A stretch of 64,000 nucleotides of DNA, from positions 186,001 through 250,000 of the forward strand of contig JADJYS010000002.1 in NCBI GenBank assembly GCA_016719645.1, written 5' to 3'. Positions 9,000-17,422 of this stretch are shown here, piece by piece; positions within the stretch are counted from its first letter, which is position 1; each line of letters starts with the position of its first letter. Position numbers and translations under genes: made by a program. The DNA comes from a bacterium (GTDB lineage Bacteria; Krumholzibacteriota; Krumholzibacteriia; LZORAL124-64-63). The notes under the pieces are model-generated. The model did no database searches. It was not told the origin of the DNA and saw only the letters and a program-made list of their open reading frames with translations.

Positions 9000-10775
9000 A
9001 TGAGGAAACTCACTCTCGTGTGCTTGGTCCTGCTCTTGACGGCTGGCTCCGCCTTCGCCGTCGGCAGCCCCCAGCGCTTCGCCGACTACAACATGGTCGA
9101 CGTCACCAATACCATGGACCTGTCGTCCAGCGGCTCGACGGCCAAGCAGGACACCGTGTACCTGATCGGCGGTCCCGCCCGCAACGACGGCAAGTTCCAG
9201 AACAACGTCAACCCCAACCTTCCCGACGCGGAAGGCTGGACGGGCGTGGACCTGACCGCGCCGGCGTACTCGCGCTGGCACGTGTCGAGCTACCAGAGCC
9301 CCACCGGCACCCCCGCCATGTGGGCCGGCGAGAACTTCCCGAACGACTGCGGCACCGGCGACTTCTCCGGCTACTCGAACGGCTTCCTCGAGTACCTGGA
9401 CTGGGTCGGCACCGTGGCGAACCCGGCCAACGACACGGTCGTCCGCGTGACGGCGGTCGTGAGCTACGACAACGAGCCCAACTACGACTTCCTGGGCCTG
9501 CGCTACGAGACCCCCGCGGGCTGGGTCGAGCATGCGACCTGGAACGGCGCCGGCGTGGCCGAGGCCGTGGATGAGACCTTCACCATCACCGCCGCCGACT
9601 ACGTCAACGGCAACGAGGTCCACCTGCGCTGGCAGGCCGACGCCGACGGCGCCTGGTCCGACAGCGACTGCCTGTACCCGAGCCAGGGTCACAGCCAGCT
9701 GGACAACGTCAGCGTCTACTTCGGCGGCGTCCTGCAGACGTTCGACGACTTCAACAGCGGCATCGGCCCCAACTGGTTCACCGTGGTGCCCCAGGGCTAC
9801 GGCGACTTCAGCAAGGTCTGGCCTCTGCTCGAGGACCTCGATCCCTGCGTGACCAACGAGACCCCGCAGTTCGCGTTCGTCGATGACGGCCTCGTCGTCC
9901 CCGGCGTGGGCCCGTCCTCGAACACCCTGTACACCTACGGTCCCAGCGGCTACACCCGCAACTGCACCGGCGGCGCCCTGGGTGCGAACACGGACGACAA
10001 CCTGCTGGCCAACGAGATCTGGTCGCCGGCCCTGGCGTGGCCCGCCGGCGATTACGTCGCCGCTGCGCTGCAGTTCGGCAACTACCTGCACTCGCCGTAC
10101 GGCACGGCGACGTTCGACGGCGTCTTCCAGGTCTGGCACGTCCGCTGCTCGACCGACGGCGGCAACACCTGGTACGGCTGGGCCGATCGCAACACGATCT
10201 ACTACAGCGCCCAGGGTGCCTACGGCCGCAGCTCCTTCGTGGTCACGGACCTGCTCGAGCCCGGCACGACGCACGTCCAGGTCGCGCTGGGTCTGACGGA
10301 GGATGCGCGCTACAACATCGGGACCGACGGCACGCCCGCGTCGTACTTCGATAACGTGGCGTTCTTCGTCTACACCTACGGCGGCCCCGCGATCTCCATC
10401 GCCGGCGAGTGGGACCTGCCCCAGGACCAGTTCGCGAAGAACCTGGACCTGACTCCGGCGAACCTGGCCAGCAACGCCCTGCGCTTCGACATGTGCCAGG
10501 ACCTGCTGGACACCACGAGCCCGAACATCGTCCACGGCGACTCGATCGTGCTGAACGTGCAGCCCGTGCGCCCCGGCGCCGAGCTGACCGAGCTGCCGAA
10601 GATGCACTACAAGATCAAGTGCAACCCGCTGTTCGACGGCGTGCGCAACGTGGCGCCGTGGGCGGCTACATCGAGGGCGACGTCTCGCCGACAGCGTCTA
10701 CACGTCCGCTGGCATCCTGGTCCAGTGGCGTTGGGCGTTCGACCTGGACGACGACGGCCTGCTGTTCCCCGGTGA
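9000..10775 (+). CDS. Secreted FlgD-Ig-tailed protein, N-terminal part (frameshifted gene)
   Basis: A clear Sec signal peptide (RKLTLVCLVLLLTAGSAFA) is followed by a long Asp/Tyr/Trp/Asn-rich extracellular-type sequence with no domain I can name. It includes segments such as HARWQ-type carbohydrate-module-like stretches, but no catalytic motif. The ATG has a good ribosome binding site (GGGGGAAAGT). Sense protein continues to about base 10660, after which this frame turns into arginine-rich nonsense and stops at 10775. The correct continuation is first in frame +2 (GGYIEGD, 10661-10681) and then in the frame of the next entry (LADSVYTSAG, from 10684). Two single-base losses about 20 bases apart would explain this. 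The intact protein would be about 1,024 residues. Confidence 0.7.
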   Translation: MRKLTLVCLVLLLTAGSAFAVGSPQRFADYNMVDVTNTMDLSSSGSTAKQDTVYLIGGPARNDGKFQNNVNPNLPDAEGWTGVDLTAPAYSRWHVSSYQSPTGTPAMWAGENFPNDCGTGDFSGYSNGFLEYLDWVGTVANPANDTVVRVTAVVSYDNEPNYDFLGLRYETPAGWVEHATWNGAGVAEAVDETFTITAADYVNGNEVHLRWQADADGAWSDSDCLYPSQGHSQLDNVSVYFGGVLQTFDDFNSGIGPNWFTVVPQGYGDFSKVWPLLEDLDPCVTNETPQFAFVDDGLVVPGVGPSSNTLYTYGPSGYTRNCTGGALGANTDDNLLANEIWSPALAWPAGDYVAAALQFGNYLHSPYGTATFDGVFQVWHVRCSTDGGNTWYGWADRNTIYYSAQGAYGRSSFVVTDLLEPGTTHVQVALGLTEDARYNIGTDGTPASYFDNVAFFVYTYGGPAISIAGEWDLPQDQFAKNLDLTPANLASNALRFDMCQDLLDTTSPNIVHGDSIVLNVQPVRPGAELTELPKMHYKIKCNPLFDGVRNVAPWAATSRATSRRQRLHVRWHPGPVALGVRPGRRRPAVPR

Positions 10776-10779
10776 CCAG

Positions 10780-12072
10780 ATGCACTGGTACATCTCGGCG
10801 ACCGACCGCGTGAACGGCGATCCGGGCACCGACGGCACCACGACCTACCCGGCCAACATCGCCGGGTTCGGCGTGTTCCCGGGCGAGTCCGGCTACGTCG
10901 AGTTCCAGTGGCCGTTCCAGTGGATCTGGCGCGGTCTGCCGTCGGTGACCGACCTCGCCGGCACGCAGCCCGACATCCTGTTCTGGAACGACTTCGGCGT
11001 CTACGGCGGCGGCTACAACGAGTGGAAGATCTCCCTCACTCAGCTGGGCCTCGTCGAGAACGTCGATTACGACATCTACTACACGCAGGCCCCGTCCTCG
11101 AACGTCGGCAACGGCCTGGGCGCCAACGCGTCCGCGGTCGCCCTGGCCGGCTACGAGACGATCCTGTACGGCTCCGGCACCCTGGCCGGCTCGCCGCTGA
11201 CCGGTCCCGCGATCGCCCCGGGCAACGCGGGCGACAAGGGCGACGACGTCGCCCGTCTGTCGGCGTGGCTGGGCACCGGCAAGAACCTGTTCGTGGCCGG
11301 CGACCGCGTCGTGGTCGCGACCGGTCAGTCCACCGTCTCCGGCGGCGCGGCGTTCGTCCAGAACTGGCTGGGCTGCACCCGGCTGGCCACGGACGTGCGG
11401 GCGCTCATCGGCGGCCAGGCGGCTCCGCTGGTCGTCCCGACCCCGAGCAACGTGGTGGGCTTCAACACCCCGTTCATCGCCTACGGCTCCTGCCCGGCCT
11501 TCCGCGTGTTCAACGGCATCGGCGTCTACGCCTCGCCGTTCGGCTACTCGACGAAGGTGGGCGAGTTCACGGCGGCTGGCGCGTACCCGACCTACGCGGC
11601 GATGGTTTCGAACTATCGCACGGACGTCGGCTCGAAGATCGTGACCTCCGTGGTCGACTTCGGCGCCTGGTACAGCCCGTACGAGACGGCCAAGGACGAT
11701 CCGGCGCCCTACGCCGCCCGTACGCAGGTCCTCGGCGAGATCCTGGTGTGGTTCGGCTACACGCCGAGCTTCGGCACCACGCCGACCCCGACCAACGGCG
11801 CGTTCTTCGCGAAGAACTACCCGAACCCGTTCAACCCCGTCACGAAGATCGAGTGGTCGATCCCGCGCGCCGGCGATCTGTCCATCAAGATCTTCAACGT
11901 GAAGGGCGAGCTGGTCCGCACGCTGCACGACGGCTTCTCTGCTGAGAGCACCGGCGTCGCGGAGTGGAACGGCACCAGCGACAGCGGCCGCGACGTGGCC
12001 TCCGGCGTGTACTTCTACGAAGTGCGCTCCGGCGACAACGTGTCGGTCAACAAGATGGCGCTCGTGAAGTAG
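10780..12072 (+). CDS. C-terminal part of the same secreted protein, with FlgD-Ig sorting-type domain
   Basis: This frame already reads sensibly from 10684, before its first ATG at 10780, so it is the downstream half of the gene at 9000 and not a separate gene. No ribosome binding site precedes the ATG. It ends in a FlgD-like Ig domain of about 85 residues: NYPNPFNPVTKIEWSIP, LSIKIFNVKGELVRTL, then GVYFYEVRSG and KMALVK. Such tails are found on secreted or surface proteins of FCB-group bacteria and resemble type IX secretion C-terminal domains. Residues VARLSAWLGTGKNLFVAGDRVV suggest a preceding alpha/beta segment. The enzymatic role, if any, is unknown. Confidence 0.7.
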   Translation: MHWYISATDRVNGDPGTDGTTTYPANIAGFGVFPGESGYVEFQWPFQWIWRGLPSVTDLAGTQPDILFWNDFGVYGGGYNEWKISLTQLGLVENVDYDIYYTQAPSSNVGNGLGANASAVALAGYETILYGSGTLAGSPLTGPAIAPGNAGDKGDDVARLSAWLGTGKNLFVAGDRVVVATGQSTVSGGAAFVQNWLGCTRLATDVRALIGGQAAPLVVPTPSNVVGFNTPFIAYGSCPAFRVFNGIGVYASPFGYSTKVGEFTAAGAYPTYAAMVSNYRTDVGSKIVTSVVDFGAWYSPYETAKDDPAPYAARTQVLGEILVWFGYTPSFGTTPTPTNGAFFAKNYPNPFNPVTKIEWSIPRAGDLSIKIFNVKGELVRTLHDGFSAESTGVAEWNGTSDSGRDVASGVYFYEVRSGDNVSVNKMALVK

Positions 12073-12101
12073 CTCCGAGCCACTTCACGGGTCGGTATCG
12101 G

Positions 12102-12129
12102 GGAGGGCGGTCCGCAGGGGCCGCCCTCC
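12102..12129 (+). terminator. Stem-loop after the secreted protein gene
   Basis: A perfect nine-base stem (GGAGGGCGG at 12102-12110 with CCGCCCTCC at 12121-12129) lies 29 bases after the stop codon. No T run follows, so termination by this hairpin alone is uncertain. Confidence 0.5.
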
Positions 12130-12216
12130 TGCTTGGACGCGGCGCCGGCGCGGGGCGCGGCTTGCGGAAACCCAATGCCGGTAGGGAGTTCTGGCCGGCG
12201 ACGGGGAAACTAGAAG

Positions 12217-12246
12217 TTGACACTCCTGCCTGCCGATCCCTATATT
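12217..12246 (+). promoter_or_regulatory. Sigma70-like promoter for the lipoprotein/propeller operon
   Basis: TTGACA (12217-12222) and TATATT (12241-12246) are separated by 18 bases in a local AT-rich patch, a near-consensus promoter. It would drive the genes at 12380, 14808 and 17423, which follow with short gaps and no terminator until 19757. Confidence 0.7.
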
Positions 12247-12379
12247 TCCCAGGCAGCTCGCAACCGCTCCTCGACGTGGAAACGGCGTGTTTCCGCGCCG
12301 TTCTGGCCGGCCTGTCGCCCGCGGACAGTCGGCCTTGCCCGCCGGTCCTCGGCGCCGTGCTGGAAAGGCGAGACCCATC

Positions 12380-14764
12380 ATGCGAGTCCTCCGACGAGTC
12401 CGGATCTGGGCGCCGACGCTGCTGGCGGCGGCGCTGATCGCGCTGTTCGGCTGCCGGGCCTTCGAGCCGGAAACCGTCATCGTCAACCACGCGCCCGAGA
12501 CCTACGTCACCGGCGGACCGCAGGTCGGGGCGGGCGGCCAGTTCCACCACCACCTGTTCTGGTACGGCGCCGACAGCGACGGCCGCGTCATGCGCTACGT
12601 GTGGGCGCTCACCGAGGGCAGCGTCCAGGACCCCGATACCGACGACGACGAGGAAGACAGCCGCTTCAACCCGGCCGAGAACATCACCACGCTGCAGATC
12701 GGCCACTTCACGACCAAGACCGACTCCATCTTCGACTTCCAGATCAACGAGGGCTCGACCACCTCGGCGGACCTGACGTTCCACATCGTGGCCGTGGACG
12801 ACCGCGGCGACTACGACCGCACGCCGGCCCGGCTGTATTTCCTCAGCAACGCCCTGGGCCAGCCCGCGATCCAGTTCTACCTGGGCGACGCGCCGTCCGA
12901 GGCGACGCGGTTCGCCGATTTCGACACCATCGGCTACGCGCTGCCCTTCCGCCTGACCTGGCGCGGGACCACGCCGAACACCCACTCCTTCAGCCCGGAG
13001 CTCCTGGCCGACCGCGACACCGTGCCCCCCCTGGACGGGCTGTTCGGCTTCAAGTACCGCATGCCGCTGGACGTAGTCTGCGACGCCACCAGCGAGGACT
13101 GCTGGAACCCGCGGCGCTTCGACCCGGCCACGAACCGGCTGGTCTCCTACTTCAGCGACGTCAACAGCCTGGGCTTCACCAACGACGATTCGGGCACGGA
13201 CGTCTCGCAGCGCCGGCTCTCTCCGTCGGTCCACACGCTGCTGGTCAACGCCATCGACGTGGCGGGCGTCGAGATCCAGGCCGACAACCAGGACCTCAAC
13301 TTCGTCCACAACTACGACCCCGAGACGATGATCCTGGGCCACGCCAAGCCGCACGACGTGGACGGCGACGGCACGGTCGAGCCCGGCGAAGCGCTCTCCT
13401 TCACCCGCGACCCCTTCTACCCCGGCGACACGAACGACTATCCGTACTACGAGGTCTACCGCCCCGACGGCACGGTCGCGACCACCGCCTTCGCGGAGGG
13501 CAGCCGCGTGCCGCAGCGGGCCGTCGTCCACTTCAAGGCCATCGGCTGGGACGACCACCGCGACACCCGCCTGCGCGACATCCCGGGGCAGACGCCCCCC
13601 GGCTACGGCCTGCGCTTCCAGGCCAAGTTCGACGCCGTGGGCCGCTTCCTCGGCGGCGAGAACTCGCTGTTCCGCTTCGCGACCCAGTACAGCGCGCTCC
13701 AGAACAGCGTCTGGGACGACTTCGACAACACGGCCATCGGCAGCGCCGACACGATCAGCTTCATGGTCGGCTCCTTCGACTACCGGGTCAGCATGCGCGC
13801 CCTCGACGAGCACGAACGCCGCGACGGCACCCCGGACGTCTTCGCGTTCTACGCGAACTTCAGGCCGGAAGTCCAGTGTGTCGAGGTGGTTACAGGCGCA
13901 GCTCCCAGCGGCTATCCCGAGGACAGCTGCAGCGACGAGCTGAAGACCTACTACTGCGCCCTCGCCACCACGCCCAACGCTCCGGATCCTACCTGGACGC
14001 GGCTGCAGCAGCTCTACACCGTGCCGCGGACCGTGTACTTCAACCCGGCGACCAACGCCGTCTGGTACGAGCAGCCGACGGACATCACCGGTCTGGCCTC
14101 CGTCCCGGGCTTCTTCTACGAGTACAAGCTGCTGCTCTACGCGGAGGACCAGCAGGACGAGCGCCTGTTCCTGCCCCGGCGCAGCCCGACCGACCTCGCC
14201 TACGGCAACCCCGCCGACCGCGCCCTGTCGTGGCGCTACAAGATCGTGTCGCACCGCGACTCGCTGGCCAACGTCATCCGCGAGGGCGGCGGGTCGGACG
14301 ACCTGACCCAGGTGTCCTACACCTTCAACGACACCTATTCCGCCAACTACGACAACAACGGCGTGTGGAAGCTGCAGGTCGAGGTCTTCGCGCCGCAGCT
14401 GCTGCTCCAGGCCGGCGCGGACGTGTACCGCGTGTTGCTGGCTGGACAGCACCCGGACTGGACGACCGACACCGTCGACCGCGCCGTCGACCTGACGACC
14501 CGGCAGCTGGGCCTGAACACCGCCCGGATCGTGGTCCGCGACGCCACCAGCAGCATCTACCGCCCCGACCGCTGCGCCTACGCCTACTACAACGGGCTGC
14601 GCGTGGCGACGAACCACAACGAGGGCTGCGACATCGTCCCGGGCGACGGCGTGGCGGCCCGCCTGCGGTTCAACGACTTCTGTCTCGAGAGCGAGACGTT
14701 CACGAAACAGTACTTGATCAAGGCCTATTCCCCAGGCGGGGCCGTCTACCCGACCGGCTACTAG
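12380..14764 (+). CDS. Large lipoprotein of unknown function (first of a related pair)
   Basis: The 794-residue product starts with a lipoprotein signal: basic RVLRRVR, a hydrophobic stretch, then ALFGC at the lipobox. The ATG at 12380 is chosen because it places this signal at the N terminus. The mature protein opens NHAPETYVTGGP and LFWYGADSDGRVMRYVWALTEG, an Ig/fibronectin-like pattern shared with the next gene (PDTRITG, YWTGSDPDGRIRGYQWKM). The rest is extracellular in character, rich in Asp, Tyr, Phe and Asn, with a possible calcium-binding DVDGDGTVEPGE loop near residue 330. No enzymatic motif is recognised. It is probably membrane-anchored and exposed to periplasm or surface. Confidence 0.75.
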   Translation: MRVLRRVRIWAPTLLAAALIALFGCRAFEPETVIVNHAPETYVTGGPQVGAGGQFHHHLFWYGADSDGRVMRYVWALTEGSVQDPDTDDDEEDSRFNPAENITTLQIGHFTTKTDSIFDFQINEGSTTSADLTFHIVAVDDRGDYDRTPARLYFLSNALGQPAIQFYLGDAPSEATRFADFDTIGYALPFRLTWRGTTPNTHSFSPELLADRDTVPPLDGLFGFKYRMPLDVVCDATSEDCWNPRRFDPATNRLVSYFSDVNSLGFTNDDSGTDVSQRRLSPSVHTLLVNAIDVAGVEIQADNQDLNFVHNYDPETMILGHAKPHDVDGDGTVEPGEALSFTRDPFYPGDTNDYPYYEVYRPDGTVATTAFAEGSRVPQRAVVHFKAIGWDDHRDTRLRDIPGQTPPGYGLRFQAKFDAVGRFLGGENSLFRFATQYSALQNSVWDDFDNTAIGSADTISFMVGSFDYRVSMRALDEHERRDGTPDVFAFYANFRPEVQCVEVVTGAAPSGYPEDSCSDELKTYYCALATTPNAPDPTWTRLQQLYTVPRTVYFNPATNAVWYEQPTDITGLASVPGFFYEYKLLLYAEDQQDERLFLPRRSPTDLAYGNPADRALSWRYKIVSHRDSLANVIREGGGSDDLTQVSYTFNDTYSANYDNNGVWKLQVEVFAPQLLLQAGADVYRVLLAGQHPDWTTDTVDRAVDLTTRQLGLNTARIVVRDATSSIYRPDRCAYAYYNGLRVATNHNEGCDIVPGDGVAARLRFNDFCLESETFTKQYLIKAYSPGGAVYPTGY

Positions 14765-14807
14765 CCGGGGCGGGCGCGGCGCGGGGCAGCGGACCGGGAG
14801 GTCGATC

Positions 14808-17357
14808 TTGAGGAATCTCACCAAGGCGGCGGTGCTGGCGCTGGCGGCGGTCCCCGTGCTGCTGTTCGCGGTCGTCAACGGCTGCGGGCCGGAGACGGAC
14901 CTCGGCGGCGTCGAGCTCATCAACGCCCTGCCGGACACCCGCATCACCGGGGCGCCGCCGTACCTGCGCGACACGGAGTACACCGTGCATTTCTACTGGA
15001 CCGGCAGCGACCCCGACGGCCGCATCCGCGGCTACCAGTGGAAGATGACCGCCAACGGCGACGACGGCATCAGCATCCGCGACACCCTGACCGTCGACCC
15101 GGCCACCGGGGACACGCTCAATCCCTGGCGCTTCACGACGGCCAGCGATTCGACCTTCGTGGTGACGGCCGACCGGCAGGGCTTCGAGGACGACGTCATC
15201 CTGCCGGAGCCCATGCAGCGCTTCTACCAGCCGCACACGCTGATCGTGCGCTCGATCGACGACCACGGCGGCGTCGATCCCACGCCGGCGATGATCACCT
15301 TCACGGCGACGACCCTGTCGCCGAGCATCCGCGTGACGTCGCCCCCGACGCTGCTCGGCAGCCGCACCGAGGCCCAGACCGTGCCGCCCCGCTTCATCAT
15401 CGGCTGGACGGGCACCGACATGGACTACGAGCTGGGGAATCCCGTGCAGGTCCGCTACCTGTACAAGACGTCCGACATCGCCAACGCGTCGGGCGTGGGC
15501 CGCCACTACGTCTACACGAAGTACGAGTTCGACCAGGTGGTCGACTCCCTGGTCACCTTCGACGATCCCCAGTGGAGCGACTGGATCCCCTACGAGCAGA
15601 ATCCCTCGGACAGGCGCCAGACCTTCGAGGGGAGCAAGCGCGACGCGAACAACAACATCATCTACTACCTGTTCGCGCTCCAGGCGAAGGACATCGCCGG
15701 CGCGGTCAGCCTCGACCGCGGCTACTTCTCCTCCGTCGCCAACTTCCGCATCGACGACTCGCAGACGCCCCTGCTGATCCTGCGCGAGCGCTACCTGGGC
15801 ACCGAGATCGGCACCGGGATCGCCCGCCTGGAGAAGTACATCGCCCAGGACCAGCCGCTCCAGTTCGAGTGGTTCGGCAGCGCCTCCGACTACGGCGGCG
15901 AGATCGTGGCCTACCGCTACGGCTGGGACGTGCAGGACCTCGGCGACGACAACGATCCGGGCTGGGAGGTCCAGTTCGGCCTCTCGCAGGCGAACTTCTC
16001 CTCCGAGACCCGCTCCTTCTCCCAGGGCCTGCACGTGTTCACGGTCGAGTGCAAGGACAACAGCGGACTGCTGACGCGGCTCCAGTACTTCCTGTCGGTC
16101 GTGCCCGTCCCCGAGGAGGTGGACCGCCTGCCGCTGGTCCTGATCGACGACGTGCCGGACCGCACGAGCAACGCCTGGCCCAACAGCAACAACTCGGTCC
16201 AGTACGACAGCGACATCAACCGCGACGCGTTCTGGGACGACGTCCTGGCCAGCAGCGGCGGCGTGTCCCGCTTCAGCAGCGAGCGCGACGTGATCGACAA
16301 CGAGGGCCTGATCGGCAACTGGGGCTACCGCGACATCGTGCGCTACAAGACCCTGATCTGGTCGGCGCGGCGCAACTCGCTCAGCTACCTGGCCTCGACC
16401 TTCCAGCCCAGCATCTACGTGCCCCAGGGCGCGGGGGCGGAGCCGATCCCGACCGAGGCCTACGTCTGGCTGGAGGCCTACCAGCGCAACGTCGGCAACG
16501 TCCTGCTCGCGGGCGCGGGCATCGTGCAGAACTTCCACCTCATCTACGACAACATCCCGTGGTTGTACCCGGTCATCTACAACAACGACGAGATGCCCTT
16601 CCAGTGCGGCGGCGAGGCCCGCGGCATGAGCTTCGGCACCCGCGAGGAGGACGACGGCACCGAGACCGTGTTCGGGACGCTGCAGTACCCCTACCGGGGC
16701 CTGGGGCTCGCCGTGTCGTCGATGTTCATCCCGGCGGACTTCTACTACTCGCCGGCGCTGTGCGGCTCCGGCACGACCCACCGCAAGCAGAACTGCCTGG
16801 GCACCAAGGCCATCGTGCTCGACCCCGCGTTCAAGGCCGAGTACGTCCAGTCCGGGTCCTTCGCGGACACGATCTTCGTCTGGGACCAGATCGCCTGGAG
16901 CGACGCCGCGACCGTGGCGGGCGGCGGCATCCCCGCGCCCGGGTCGCCCTACAGCTTCAGCCAGAGCGACGAGTACTACGACTACAACGAGACCGCCCGG
17001 CGCACGTCCTGGGCGCCGCAGACCCTGCCCGACGGCCGCCCCGTGATCGAACCCATGTGGCGCGCCATGCCCCGCTACGACTGGATCCTGGACCGGCACC
17101 TGGCCAACGGCGACGACGATTTCGTCTACCCCGCGAACAACCCCTGCGGGCTCTTCGCGCGCAACCCGGCCACGGGCCGCACCGTGCTCAACGGCGTGCC
17201 GATCGGCGTCTTCAGCTACCAGACCGTCGCCACCAAGCCGGGCGGCCGGGCCGACGTCCTCTGGGGCTTCGACCCGCACCTGTACGACCACACCCAGATG
17301 AAGCGGGTCCTGCGCTGGGTCCTGGACGACCACTTCGGACTGGCCATGACGCCCTGA
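14808..17357 (+). CDS. Large lipoprotein of unknown function (second of the pair)
   Basis: The 849-residue product starts at TTG 14808, supported by GGGAGG seven bases upstream and by a lipoprotein signal immediately after it (LAAVPVLLFAVVNGC). The mature N terminus, LPDTRITGAPPYLRDTEYTVHFYWTGSDPDGRIRGYQWKM, aligns with that of the preceding gene, so the two are probably tandem paralogues that diverged beyond an N-terminal Ig-like module. Further on, residues about 440-560 (LPLVLIDDVPDRT ... SGGVSRFSSERDVI ... YKTLIWSARRN) look like an alpha/beta fold related to glutamine-amidotransferase-like or Rossmann segments, without a recognisable active site. The gap to the next gene is 65 bases. Confidence 0.75.
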   Translation: MRNLTKAAVLALAAVPVLLFAVVNGCGPETDLGGVELINALPDTRITGAPPYLRDTEYTVHFYWTGSDPDGRIRGYQWKMTANGDDGISIRDTLTVDPATGDTLNPWRFTTASDSTFVVTADRQGFEDDVILPEPMQRFYQPHTLIVRSIDDHGGVDPTPAMITFTATTLSPSIRVTSPPTLLGSRTEAQTVPPRFIIGWTGTDMDYELGNPVQVRYLYKTSDIANASGVGRHYVYTKYEFDQVVDSLVTFDDPQWSDWIPYEQNPSDRRQTFEGSKRDANNNIIYYLFALQAKDIAGAVSLDRGYFSSVANFRIDDSQTPLLILRERYLGTEIGTGIARLEKYIAQDQPLQFEWFGSASDYGGEIVAYRYGWDVQDLGDDNDPGWEVQFGLSQANFSSETRSFSQGLHVFTVECKDNSGLLTRLQYFLSVVPVPEEVDRLPLVLIDDVPDRTSNAWPNSNNSVQYDSDINRDAFWDDVLASSGGVSRFSSERDVIDNEGLIGNWGYRDIVRYKTLIWSARRNSLSYLASTFQPSIYVPQGAGAEPIPTEAYVWLEAYQRNVGNVLLAGAGIVQNFHLIYDNIPWLYPVIYNNDEMPFQCGGEARGMSFGTREEDDGTETVFGTLQYPYRGLGLAVSSMFIPADFYYSPALCGSGTTHRKQNCLGTKAIVLDPAFKAEYVQSGSFADTIFVWDQIAWSDAATVAGGGIPAPGSPYSFSQSDEYYDYNETARRTSWAPQTLPDGRPVIEPMWRAMPRYDWILDRHLANGDDDFVYPANNPCGLFARNPATGRTVLNGVPIGVFSYQTVATKPGGRADVLWGFDPHLYDHTQMKRVLRWVLDDHFGLAMTP

Positions 17358-17422
17358 ACCGGATCAGCGACGTGCCGGGCGCGCCCGGCGCAACCGGCGC
17401 GTCGCGCAGCCTGGAGACGAAG

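Larger units (their letters stand above)
12073..12379. other. Intergenic region before the lipoprotein pair
   Basis: The 307-base gap holds a terminator-like hairpin (12102-12129), a sigma70-like promoter (12217-12246) and a leader of about 127 bases. A longer in-frame start at 12287 exists, but its added residues are arginine/proline-rich and would bury the lipoprotein signal, so this stretch is treated as untranslated. Confidence 0.6.
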
